A stretch of DNA of 64,000 bases from Dipteronia dyeriana (taxonomy: Eukaryota; Streptophyta; Magnoliopsida; Sapindales; Sapindaceae). The notes under the pieces are model-generated. The model was not told the DNA's origin. It did no database searches and worked only from the letters and a program-made list of their open reading frames with translations. Made by a program: the position numbers and the translations under genes. The stretch spans positions 12,036,413 through 12,100,412 of the forward strand of contig CM065301.1 of the NCBI GenBank assembly GCA_032871835.1, in the 5' to 3' direction. Of the stretch, positions 48,801-58,505 are shown piece by piece. Each line of letters begins with the position of its first letter. Position 1 is the stretch's first letter.

Positions 48801-51800
48801 ATTTGTGGGACAGAATTGTCTTTTGAGTTCCTTCTTGAACTCCTCCCATGTATTGATGGGGTTGATGCCCTTACCCATGTCGCCGTGCTTACGTCTCCAC
48901 CATAGCTGAGCGGCATCCCGAAGAAATGTGGGTGCGTTTGAGATCTTGGTAGCATCGTCACGAGCACCCTTGGCCTCAAAATATTGTTCAAGACCAAAAA
49001 GGAAGTTTTCGACCTCTGTGGCGTTGCGAGTACCATGGTATGTTGCTGGCTTGGGCACTTGAATGGCACTCAATGTGCTAGTGCTAGAGGTGGCAGTAAA
49101 GCCAACGGTTGGGCTAGTTTTGTGTGTAGCCCATTCAGTGCGAACATCGGACACTTCCGAGCGTATAGCCCGCAACTCTTGTTCTACAAAGCTGCGGATG
49201 TTGTGGAACTCACGTGTGAGGTCCTCTTTGAGGCTCTTTTGGAACTCGTGGATGGTAGACTTGGTTGCTTGAGTGATTTCGCCATAGTCCGTCTCCACGC
49301 AATCAAGACGGTCAGCAACGTCGCTCAAGGTAGACTCCATCCCTGATACTGCTTCCTCCAAGCCAACTATCAGATATTCCAAGGCATCCGTGGATGGACC
49401 CTTGGACTTACTCCGCTTGGCATGGGGACGTTGCTCATCACGTCCACGCCCTCGCTCTTCCGCTCTAGCAACAACTTCGCTGTCGGATGCCATTGCTTCA
49501 CGAACTAGATGTGGTTGCTTAACCTGCTCTGATACCAACTGTCACGAGGTTAAAGTTTGCGCAGCTAACCCGTGCGGCACTTAGACAATTTCTGGGCGAG
49601 ATTGCTAAGTAAGCCTTGCTTGATCACTCTCAAAGGCAAGAGAGACTAGAGAAGGACTAGAAGAGCTTTGTAGGAAAATAAGGCAAAGTGTATTGCTAAG
49701 AGAAAGTTTTACAATGCTTTGAGTATTCTTGGCTTGGATGCCTTACAAATGAGAGGGGCTACCTATTTATAGTGGTTCACCTCCTCCATGAATGTTCTAG
49801 ACTACTCTAGGAGATTGAGTCTCTAGAATGTTCTACATGTATCTAGGTTTCTCTACAAGTATTCATAACCCTAGATATTTACAAGAGAGTTCTAGAATGT
49901 TACTAGAGTCTTCCAAGGTTGACCTTACTAGATGAGTGGAGAAGACTCTAGAATCTTCCAAGGGCTTGTGCCTAACTTTGGGCTTTGCTTTGGGCTTTGT
50001 TTGGGCTCCTCGGATTAGAATTGAGCGGGCTGTGACAGAGTGCAAAAGATATCATTAATAAGTACCTTTCTAAAATGTCCCTTTCTCATATAATTAAAAC
50101 TTTCTGTGATCGGCCACATAAAAATTCTTTAGTTGTTTGACTTCATTCGAGATAGTATTCATCAATTCATCATTGAATTAGCAAAGTTGCCATCTCTCAA
50201 TGCACTAATTAATTTGTACCAATTTTTTTTTTTCTTCATGGTGATACCCTGGACATGTTTTAGTTGATCTCAACAAGAAAAAATAATGTTTTCATGCTAC
50301 AAGTACACTTTGTTTTAATTATTAATCTTTCCTTAACACTTTAATGATCCTAACACAATCTAGTTGATTAACAAATAGTAATTGATATTATCATTTACTA
50401 ATATATTTCAATATAAATGTCTAGTTTAGATCTTCTAAGACATCTCCGATACAAGCGTCGCTTATGAAAAAAGAGATACCACGTAGGATTAATAGACATT
50501 TTTTTAAAAAAAACTTTCTCCAATACACGACCCTCCATTTCCAGACGACTTGTTGTATAGCCTTTTTATATATAGACTGACTCAACAAACATTTAAAATT
50601 GACATTAATTTTTTTATATATTTTTATAAGGAAATAAAATAAAAAAGAAAATAGGAAGACTGACTCAGCAAACATTTAAATCTGACATTATTTTTTTATC
50701 TATTTTTGGTAAGGAAATTAAATAAATAAAAAAATAGGAAATAAAATTGGACACGTCATTAATACAAAATTTTAAACGGAAGAATTGAAGATAAAATTTT
50801 AAATTGATCGTCTATCAACTCCATATTTATACCACATAGAAAACAAATTCCTTGACATTTTTATCATACCAACAATAATTCATACGTAACCCATTTTTAC
50901 ATCGGAGATACTTTAATGATTTGCCCTAAACTTCACTTGTCATCTAGATATTATGCTGTTTAATTCCTTTAGATATTAAAAATAGACTAAACTTGTATCA
51001 GACTTGCTGCTTTTGAAACTACAGTATTGGTGGTCGCCGAGTGGCCTTGGTTTGTCAAGGGCTTTGCCTTGCTTGTAACGAAAGAAACAAGGAGCGGTAA
51101 GATGTGTCCTCCTCTAGTCAGCATTTAACATCAAATTCAATTCATGTGTTTCATAATACTCTCTCTCGATCTCTTTACACAGACAAACCTATATAAAATT
51201 AGTCAGTGGCGAACCTATAATTTTTAACGAGGTGGGGTATTTAAACAAAATAACAATTATAGAAAAAAGTAATGAAAATTTAAAATCATAATAAAATGAG
51301 ATATTTTATATAAAACAATTGATGGTATAATTATAATAAATTTTAAATAAATAAAAAATAGAACTCTTATTTAAGATGATTAGTAGCCTCCTCTAGAAAG
51401 GCATTCCAGTTTTAGAGGCGGGTAAGCCGGGTCAGGAATAAGTTTGACTGCTTGGATGGGATCGGATCCTATTCGAAGCACTCCACCACGAAATAATCTT
51501 ATATTGAAAGGAACAAAAGACAAGAAACACAGCATTAAAAAAAATAAACAATAACAAAAAAAACAACATGAAGAATGAAAACCTAAAATATTTATTTTTA
51601 AAAATAATTAAAATATAGTTTTATAATAAAAAAATTGATTTGTATTTATAATGAATTCACTTTAAATTTATAAAAAAATAATTGATTAATAAATATTACT
51701 AGAAATGTTTTTGAATTTTTTATTTTTCTAATTATTGATTCTAAATAAATTAGAATAAAAAAATAAAAAAAATATAAATGATAAAATAAAATGAATTATA

Positions 51801-53457
51801 ATAATAGATGAAATATTTTATTACAATAAATTAATATTTGAGATTTTAAGGTTTATTGATCGGATATGTTAGGTATATCAAACTAAAGATATTAGAAAAA
51901 AGAAAAAAGAAAAAATAATAATAGATAATTTAATATATAATAAAATCGAATTAAGTAAACTGTAAATCAGAGGTACTTAAGAATTTAACAACGATGAAAA
52001 AGATAAAATAGATTATTTTGTCGTAGTAGAAGACAAGAATTTGAGAAAGGACTTGGAAAATAATGTAAAATAAAAATGGATATTAAAAAGAATATTTGTT
52101 TTGTATATAGTGAGAATTGAACCGTTGACTTGGTGGATGAAAAATAAAATGAAAGGAGTAAACCAATTGTGTTGAAAATAACATATTTCATGATATATCA
52201 TTTGTAATATATACGTCAGTAATTAAAAAATCATTTTTTAATTCCCCACCTGGTCTCTATGTGGGTGTGGGTCTGCCTCTGCGGATACTTGTTTGTTATT
52301 TGTTGAATTTTTTCTAATTTTTCATGAGTTGAAGGACGTTTTGAATTCATTTTATTGCCAATAATATAAATATCAGACAAGTTGAGATTGATCCGATAGT
52401 AAGCATCTCTCACTCATATCTAAAATTTATGGGTTTAAGTCATACGTACTCTTTTCTCAATCTTGAAATAATGCAATAGTTAAAAATATATATGTAAATA
52501 TTGGGCTTTGGTGCCGTGGTGGATTCATTTAGTTAATTAATAACAAGACCTATTCTAAGCCAAACTCTTACATTCCATTTCCCTGAATACAGACCATTCC
52601 TGTTAACACCTAAGAGTTAAGAATTTGTTCCTCATAGCTTCAAATTGTACAAAGAAGCCTTAGTCAATAATATAACAACCATGCTATTTTCTTTCCAGTT
52701 ACGTTGAATGTAACAGTTAGTATTGAGAAATTATATGCCTAATAATGAAGTAATGCTAATATGCATGTGATGGCCACATACGAGTATTGATATATCATAT
52801 ATGTATGAATCTAAACCCCTAAGTTGTGGGATAACAGCGTGATTAGTTTTCAAAACCTACAATAGATTTCTGGAGAGAGAAGAATAAATTAGGCTTTTAT
52901 CTTTTATCTTGTGTTCCTATCTTGTTATTCCTCCCATTTGTATATATCTTGTCTTCTTTGTTCTTATACTATGTTGAGTACTTTATAGAGTTCTTAATTG
53001 GTACATTTTAGTCTAATGGATGTGTATGTGCTTTTAGGTTCCTTGAAATTTTTGAAAGGTTAAAACCAGAATACCAGTCTTTACGTGAGAGTCTTGATTA
53101 TATTCGGCAGGTAAATATACTTAAGTAGGGACTAATTAGTTTCATAGTTTTGGTTTCACAGACATGGTTTTCATGGAAAGTTGGAAATGTTCCATCTCAT
53201 CATCCAATGCAAATTCTTTTGAAAGTATTTTAAATCGACATATCAATAGGATATTGTAAATCAAGATATTTATTGTAAAAAAAAAAAACTTCTCATAACT
53301 AATTATTTACTACAAGTAACAGTGTAATATTTAGCTCTCTAGCTTTTTTTGCTAGGGTTCGAAGTTTTGTTTATACTTTCTCATACAATTTTATGTTTAA
53401 TATATTTGAACACAGCTAGAGGACTCAATGTACGAGGCCAGAAGGCATCTCCCATAG
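42803..53457 (+). CDS. Histidine-containing phosphotransfer protein (AHP-like), 6 exons
   Basis: Exons: 42803-42862, 43659-43789, 43893-43967, 51025-51096, 53038-53110, 53416-53457. Every junction is GT-AG and in phase, and the 453 nt encode 150 aa, the usual AHP length. The HPt core reads [19 protein letters not shown], with the phospho-accepting His at residue 81 and the conserved KGSS after it. The C-terminal helices read [15 protein letters not shown] and end ARRHLP. HPt proteins carry phosphate from hybrid histidine kinases (cytokinin receptors) to response regulators between cytoplasm and nucleus. Intron 3 is about 7 kb because a gypsy element (antisense) and a Tourist-like MITE sit in it; intron 1 holds a SINE. 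The reading frame is intact, so it is probably functional if intron 3 is still spliced. Exon 4 is the most diverged part ([18 protein letters not shown]). Confidence 0.85.
43069..43185 (+). mobile_element. tRNA-derived SINE in HPt intron 1
   Basis: The ~117-bp body has an A-box-like stretch (GGTTGGTCCGATAGTAAAC) and a B box (GGTTGTGAGTTCGAGCCC) and ends in an A tract. TAGATCACT flanks it at 43060-43068 and 43186-43194. These are the hallmarks of a plant SINE inserted by LINE machinery. Confidence 0.82.
44354..44851 (-). repeat. 3' LTR of the gypsy element
   Basis: It lies downstream of the polyprotein on the minus strand. It is identical to the other LTR except for about nine substitutions. 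Confidence 0.95.
44863..49493 (-). pseudogene. gypsy gag-pol polyprotein with chromodomain, two disabling changes
   Basis: I start at ATG 49493 (MASDSEVV): the longer open frame begins inside the primer site and has no ATG. In order come a coiled N-terminal gag, a CCHC knuckle [13 protein letters not shown], protease [13 protein letters not shown] with YLDDIVVYS, RNase [13 protein letters not shown], the integrase zinc part (WAGHP...CLVCQQDK), integrase core [15 protein letters not shown] and [11 protein letters not shown], and a C-terminal chromodomain around [20 protein letters not shown] at about 45772 sits in the integrase core between GVP and [10 protein letters not shown]. The same frame then runs to 45387, but a 1-nt frameshift near 45455 moves the true reading to the frame that ends at 44863. 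Everything else is open. Confidence 0.94.
49526..49537 (-). other. Primer-binding site of the gypsy element
   Basis: The reverse strand reads TGGTATCAGAGC, the initiator Met tRNA complement, two bases inside the 5' LTR. Confidence 0.92.
49540..50037 (-). repeat. 5' LTR of the gypsy element
   Basis: It lies upstream of the polyprotein on the minus strand and carries the element promoter. It has the same length as the other LTR. Confidence 0.95.
50439..50913 (-). mobile_element. Tourist-like MITE, copy B, with internal duplication
   Basis: The ends GACATCTCCGATAC and CATCGGAGATACTT are inverted repeats, and TAA lies on both sides (50436-50438 and 50914-50916). The orientation is opposite to copy A at 39926. 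An internal segment of about 115 bp starting GACTGACTCARCAAACATTTAAA occurs twice in tandem (from about 50575 and 50661). It lies in HPt intron 3, between the gypsy element and exon 4. Confidence 0.7.
51203..52525. mobile_element. Insertion of about 1.3 kb in HPt intron 4, superfamily unclear
   Basis: The upstream duplicate runs from AAAATTAG (38957) to TCATTTAG (38980) with about 20 bp between. The downstream copy has 1.3 kb between the same blocks. The ends of the main part resemble each other in inverted orientation (CAGTGGCGAACC near 51204, and the complement of GGTCTGCCTCTG near 52280, each next to a GGTGGGG block). The interior is AT-rich and non-coding. A SINE-like patch with TGATCCGATAGTAAGC follows at 52390. 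No target duplication was found. Confidence 0.5.
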
Positions 53458-54559
53458 AGATCGAGCTGCAGATAGTCGTCTTTGCTGAATAAAGTTCTCT
53501 ACACATGAGCTTGGTGTGTTTGTTTGAGACTCTATACTTAAATGTCTTGTTTTGTGTCACATGTGACCATCAGTAACGTATTTTTCATTTATATATGTGA
53601 AGTTAAATACTACCGCATGATTGCTTGCCCCATGTAATTGGGGTGATCTATATTACAGAGAGCATCTCCATTTACATTTGATATTGCCTCCTTATCTATA
53701 CATGTGCTTGCCCTATCAGGTTTTGTATCATCACTTGGATCTTAGTTGTCACTTTTTTTGATATACTACGGGTATGGCAACTTAAATCTAGAAGATTGCA
53801 TTAAGCATTGGACAGTGTGGTATCTTAGTTAACACTTGTTAATTTATTGTTAAGCATTGTTCTTCATTTTAAAGTCTTTAAAATGAAAGTCACTGCCAAA
53901 AAAAAAAAGTGAAATACTTCACTTCTTAAGTTTGAGTTTGACACACTTAGAAGCGTTGCTTAGCCGATAGACGGATGAGATTAAGGTTTAAGTAAATGAC
54001 TCACAAATCAATGGTTTAAATCCTACTAATGATAAAAAAATATTAAAAAAAAAGAACACTTTGTCTAAATAAATAATACAAAAAACAAAAAACAAAAACA
54101 AAAAAAAAAGTTTGAGTAGGTTTGACAATGATTTCTCTGGAATAGGAGATTCTTTCTTTGAAAACACATGTAAAGCAAAAAATGTTTTAGGACATGTTCC
54201 GTAATGTTTTATGCTTTATCAATTTTCATTTGAAAACTAGAAATTGATTTTTATGTTTTCAAAATCTAAAAACAATCTTGATAGGTAACAATAATTGAAA
54301 ACAATATTATGAAGAAAAAAATAATATTATATTATGTTTTTAGTGAAATTATTTTGAAAACATATTTTTCTTTTCTTTTTTTTCAATATATTGTAATTAT
54401 AAAAAGAAATATTATTTGTAGTTAAATTATACATATTATTAACAAAAATAAGTTAAATTGATTTGTGTTCTTTTATTTTTTTTTCAAAAAAAAAAAGTAA
54501 ATAAATAAATAAATATATACTAATTTTAATAAAAAAATATCAGTAATATATATATATAT
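53458..54559. other. HPt 3' flank and AT-rich DNA with a SINE-like remnant
   Basis: 53458-53760 is the 3' flank shared with the upstream duplicate and includes the probable HPt 3' UTR. At 53950-54050 a SINE-like piece has TAGCCGATAGACGG (A-box side) and GGTTTAAATCC (B box) before an A-rich tail. It has the same layout as the SINE at 43069. No gene is seen in the rest. Confidence 0.45.
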
Positions 54560-55289
54560 TGTTATTCGTAAAATCTAAAGAATGGTGAGTCAACGTAACT
54601 ACCCAAAAAACAAGGGAGTTAAAGATACCACGTCACCAAGAGACAACATCCTCAAACCCACCTACAATAACAAAAGAAGATCTCATAATACCCGATCGGG
54701 ATTATCAGGATGGTCGGGTCAAAACCTCAGGTCGGGCCAAAGCCCCATGTCGGGATTGAGTCAATGGTCGGGGAGAACAAGGCTTGGTCGGGTTTTATTA
54801 GATGGTCGTCAGATTGACACGTGGATATGCACACAGAATGAGTCTTACTCCAATAAGGTATCTCGAAGCACATTTTGATAAAGAAACAAATTTATTTATC
54901 AATGCTAGAATCCAAATTAGGTAAGACATTCAATACGTGAAGAACGTGAAACAGGAAAGAATGATAAAACGACCCAAATACGTCAACCTTGTTTATTTGT
55001 ATAACACGAATTAGGATTCTATGTATGTATAAATAGACCATAATAGCACCCACAAAGGGTCAAGGACAAGAGAGAGAGAGGGAGAGCCTAAGAGATTGAG
55101 TGTGTAATCTATTATTCATAGTGAAATTCTTTCTTCATTGATTTCCGACAACCGTGGATGTTTCCCCACATTGGGGTTTTACCACGTAAAATCTTTGGGT
55201 TCTCTTTAATTCTTTAATCATTCATAATTAGCAATTGTGTGATCTCATATATACTCTGTTCGACGTGTGATCGATCCAAAAATCACCGT

Positions 55290-55294
<5 letters not shown>
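54560..55294 (+). mobile_element. Candidate solo copia LTR
   Basis: The 735-bp segment begins TGTTATTCG and ends CGTCAACA, between TATAT repeats. It has a copia-like 3' part: GGGGTTTTACCACGTAAAATC near 55174 after a purine-rich leader. TATAT flanks both ends, but in AT-repeat DNA this is weak evidence for a target duplication. A GTCGGG/CGGG-rich block occupies 54690-54800. The 98-codon open frame at 54582-54878 lies inside it and has no recognised domain. Confidence 0.55.

Positions 55295-55341
<47 letters not shown>
55294..55341. repeat. (AT)n microsatellite
   Basis: An uninterrupted AT run of nearly 50 bp directly after the candidate solo LTR. Confidence 0.95.
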
Positions 55342-55344
<3 letters not shown>

Positions 55345-55350
55345 TTCTTT

Positions 55351-55372
55351 TATATCAGTGTGCACTGATATA
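55351..55372. repeat. Perfect 22-bp palindrome TATATCAGTG-TG-CACTGATATA
   Basis: Ten-base perfect arms with a two-base centre. Half-copies (ATCAGTGCA, ACTGATATA) recur at about 55409, 55487 and 55499, so this is a small cluster of the same motif within 150 bp. Confidence 0.8.
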
Positions 55373-55927
55373 AAATACATTTGTCCATTGTATGTGGACA
55401 CTAATATAAAATACATCAGTGCATTGTATATAGATAAGTACTGACAGGTGCATGCAGACTGAATCTAACGGTCCATATGTAAAACACTGATATATAAAAA
55501 TCAGTGCATATTGAGGAGAAAAGTTTCCAATATAAAATGGTCGGTCTTCCCCCTGAAAATCAAATTATTCGAATATCTACCCCCATTTTGTTAGGATTTC
55601 CATTAAATGGTGGTTTGACTGTGAAAATAATGAATAAAGTACGTTTTTACCCATTAATAATAACGTTGATTTTTTAAAATTAGAATTAAAAAAAAACTGA
55701 TCACCCTCAGTTCATCTCCAAATCCAATCTCTATCGTCCATCTTAGACATGGATGGTGGAGATAATTAGAAAAAAAAAAGTAAATTAAACACTTCATTAC
55801 CATCGTCATCAACAACACCAAAATTCAAAATCATCATCATCAAACCAAAATCCATAATCATCATCATCATCAAACCAATATCAAACTCAAAGTTATAATA
55901 AAACCAAAACCTAGTTCATCACCATCA

Positions 55928-55938
55928 CCACACACACA

Positions 55939-55982
<44 letters not shown>
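55928..55982. repeat. (CA)n microsatellite
   Basis: About 55 bp of CA repeats with one ATA interruption. Confidence 0.95.
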
Positions 55983-55984
<2 letters not shown>

Positions 55985-56212
55985 AGTTCATCACCAACTC
56001 CAACACCAGTTCATCACCATCACCATACATACACACTCAGAACCAAGAACCCAAAATCCACTACCATTTTCGCGACGATCCAGTTGTTCCATGAGATCGA
56101 TAAGGGATTCAGAGATTGAGATGGGGGAGATCGAGAGGGAATTTTTTCTTTATGGCCGAGGTATGGGTGTTTGTATGGTGATGAAGTGGTGCAAGAGATA
56201 AAGGGATTTGAG

Positions 56213-56216
<4 letters not shown>

Positions 56217-56266
<50 letters not shown>

Positions 56267-56268
56267 TT
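56217..56268. repeat. (AT)n(AG)n compound microsatellite
   Basis: An AT run switches directly to an AG run. Confidence 0.95.
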
Positions 56269-56921
56269 TGGTTCAAGTGGTGGTGTTCTCCATCAATGGA
56301 GATAAGATGGTGGATATATTTTTTTGTTTTTTCCTTTTTGTTTTCATTTTTTCCCTTTTTCTTTTCTTTTTCTCTTTTTAGATTAATAAATTATCTTTTG
56401 ATCTCCACCATCTATCTCATCCATTTAAGTTAAAAATATTTTTTTTGATTAAAATTTTCTTTTCAAACCCATTTATTCACAATTAAATAAAAAACAAAAA
56501 TAGATGGCCAGTTGAGATCCATCTTTTAATATTTATATTAAACAATGACAATCTAATCATGTTCTCCTAGCACAGTTACAATATTGTCTTTGGTGTTTAA
56601 CGTCAAAATACTATTTAACGGAAATCCTAATGGTAATATTTGAATAAGTTGATTTTTAGGAGGAAGACCGATCATTTTTAAAACTAGAGGAGACAAAGTT
56701 ATAAATATGATAAACCTAGGGGGGGATAATAATATCCCAATAATTAAAGAATCATATCTAAGAATATGTGGTTGGAAATTTTGGTCATTCACCCTTCAAG
56801 TATTGAAACAACTTGTCAAAGGAGTAATTAATTTACTTCGAAATTTCGGGCATTTGTGAATGTGAAATCAGTAGGAATATCTTTGAAGATTCAGTCTTCT
56901 CATGGAATATCATAATTTGAG

Positions 56922-57223
56922 GGGTTAATTCAATTATAGTCTCTAAAGTTTGACCTAATACATAAACCGGTTCTCTGGTTTTGAGCTTTATCTTGACAAG
57001 TCCCTCTAGTTATCAAAAATCTAGAATTTGGTCACTGCCGTCCAATTCTGTTAGGTTTCTGTTAGATCAGTAAGGGTATAACAGTAAAAACATAGTTAAA
57101 ATTAATAATTACAATTAAAAACAATTAAAAATTGATTTTAAAAAATAAAATTAGGAAAAAAAATCAACCATCATCGACCATAATCAAACTAAACCTAATA
57201 ACACCAGATCTCTCAATCTGATA

Positions 57224-57254
<31 letters not shown>

Positions 57255-58453
57255 GTTGATAACAATATAAACCTTACTTTCTCTTCCTCGATCCCACACC
57301 AGACCTCCCACTCTGAATACAACACACACTCTATCTCGTTGATAACAACATCTCACTTTCTCTCTCTCGATCTCACACTCCCTCTTCACCGGATCTCCCA
57401 CACTCTCTCTCGATCTCTCACTCGCGATCCCTCACTCTCTCTCTTGATCTCTCATTATCGATCCATCACTCTCTTGACCGATCTCTCACTATTTCCCTCT
57501 CGATCTCTCACTAACGATCCATCACTCTCTCTCCTGAATGGTTCACCGTTCGCAGCTCCATTCGCTGTTCACGGCTCCATTCTAGATTTGCTTGGTTCGG
57601 TTTCTGTGCTGGGTTCGTTGGGTATGATCTTGGTTTCAGTGGTGGGAGAATGAGGGTTTGGTTGGGGAGGGTTTTATTTGAATTTCGTTTTGGTTGATTT
57701 TTAGATCAATTGTTTTTGGTTTATGGGTGAATAAGGAATGGTGAATGGTGTGTTGATTTTGGAATAGTTAATGGTGGGTTTCTGGGTGTAGATTTTGATG
57801 AAATTTTTTGTGTGTGTTGTGTGTGAATTCTTGAAAATTTTGATTCTGGGTTGGGTTGACAACTGGGTTTGATTCTGGATTGGGTTGATAAGAAGATGAT
57901 TTGTGTGAATTTCTCGATCTCTCACTCACTCTCGAATATACTGACTTTGGTGACCATTTTGAGGTTTTTGATTTGGGGGTGGTGATGGTATGTTACTAGG
58001 GTTTGGTTTACTTGAAGGTTGATTGTGGATTGATTTCTGGGGTTTTGATTTGGGGTTTGGTGTGTTTCTGAAATTTGTGTATCCGGTGAATAAATTTGGC
58101 GATGAAGATGATGATGTTGAGTAGTGAATAAATTTGATAGTGAATAATTTTTTGTGTTTCTGGTGTGAATAATTTTGTGTTTCTGGAATGAATAGATTTG
58201 TGTTTGATGTTGAACCGAAAATTGGGTTTATAGATGACGAAGATGATGTTAAATTTGTTAAACATAAAAATGATGATGTTGATTCGGTTTAATACAAAAA
58301 TCAGGGGCAACAGGGCCATTTAACCCCCTAACCCTGTCAAGGATCACTTTTTGGACGGAAAATCTAACAGAAGGATTTAATAAAATAATTCTCAAAATCG
58401 AAAATCAGTTTATGTATTAGGTCAAACTAAAGGGACTAAAAATGATTTCATCC
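56922..58453. mobile_element. Non-autonomous MULE with perfect 9-bp target duplication
   Basis: TAATTTGAG flanks the 1532-bp element at 56913-56921 and 58454-58462. The terminal inverted repeats of 60 bp or more align by eye and share AGTTTGACCTAATACATAAAC (complement on the right). Nine-base duplications and long TIRs are the hallmark of Mutator-like elements. No transposase is encoded. The interior has a (CT)n tract at 57228-57255 and the unusual repeated 'CTCGATCTCTCAC' stretch at 57365-57530, followed by GT/TGG-rich sequence that could be captured gene DNA. Confidence 0.85.
57228..57530. repeat. CT microsatellite and degenerate TCGATCTCTCACT repeats
   Basis: A CT run at 57228-57255 is followed, from 57355 to 57530, by at least seven imperfect copies of a CGATCTCTCACTC-type unit of about 20-25 bp. 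It lies inside the MULE and creates spurious Ser/Leu-rich frames. Confidence 0.75.
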
Positions 58454-58505
58454 TAATTTGAGTAGTAAAACTTTTCTGTATGAAAAGTAAAACTTAAAAG
58501 AGGAG

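Larger units (their letters stand above)
44354..50037 (-). mobile_element. Ty3/gypsy chromovirus inserted antisense in HPt intron 3
   Basis: The 498-bp LTRs at 44354-44851 and 49540-50037 begin TGTCACG and end GTGACA. On the minus strand there is a tRNA-Met primer site (TGGTATCAGAGC, 49537-49526) and a polypurine tract (complement of 44852-44864). GAGT flanks both sides (44350-44353 and 50038-50041). The single polyprotein ends with a chromodomain, which places it among plant chromoviruses. By eye the LTRs differ at about 9 of 498 positions, the youngest datable insertion here. Only one stop and one frameshift break the coding region. Confidence 0.95.
55520..56700. mobile_element. Long-TIR element, MULE-like, termini uncertain
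   Basis: A block of about 80 bp at 55535-55615 (GGTCGGTCTTCCCCCTGAAAA...AGGATTTCCATTAAAT) recurs in inverted orientation at 56600-56680. The ~1 kb between has no transposase. It holds microsatellites (ATC)n at 55830-55880, (CA)n at 55928-55982 and (AT)n(AG)n at 56217-56268. I could not find a target duplication, so the outer edges are approximate. Confidence 0.55.

Noticed and set aside
49494..49538. Upstream extension of the gypsy polyprotein start
   Set aside because: It begins with TTG inside the tRNA primer site. The first ATG is at 49493, so I start there.
50010..51024. Possible loss of HPt exon 4 because of the gypsy insertion
   Set aside because: An exon with matching phase and HPt-like reading ([12 protein letters not shown]) was found at 51025-51096, so the gene need not be truncated.
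54582..54878. 98-codon open frame with GWSGQ-like repeats
   Set aside because: It lies wholly within the candidate solo LTR, and the repeated residues come from GTCGGG motifs.
57339..57653. 104-codon Ser/Leu-rich open frame
   Set aside because: It is generated by the CGATCTCTCACTC repeat inside the MULE.
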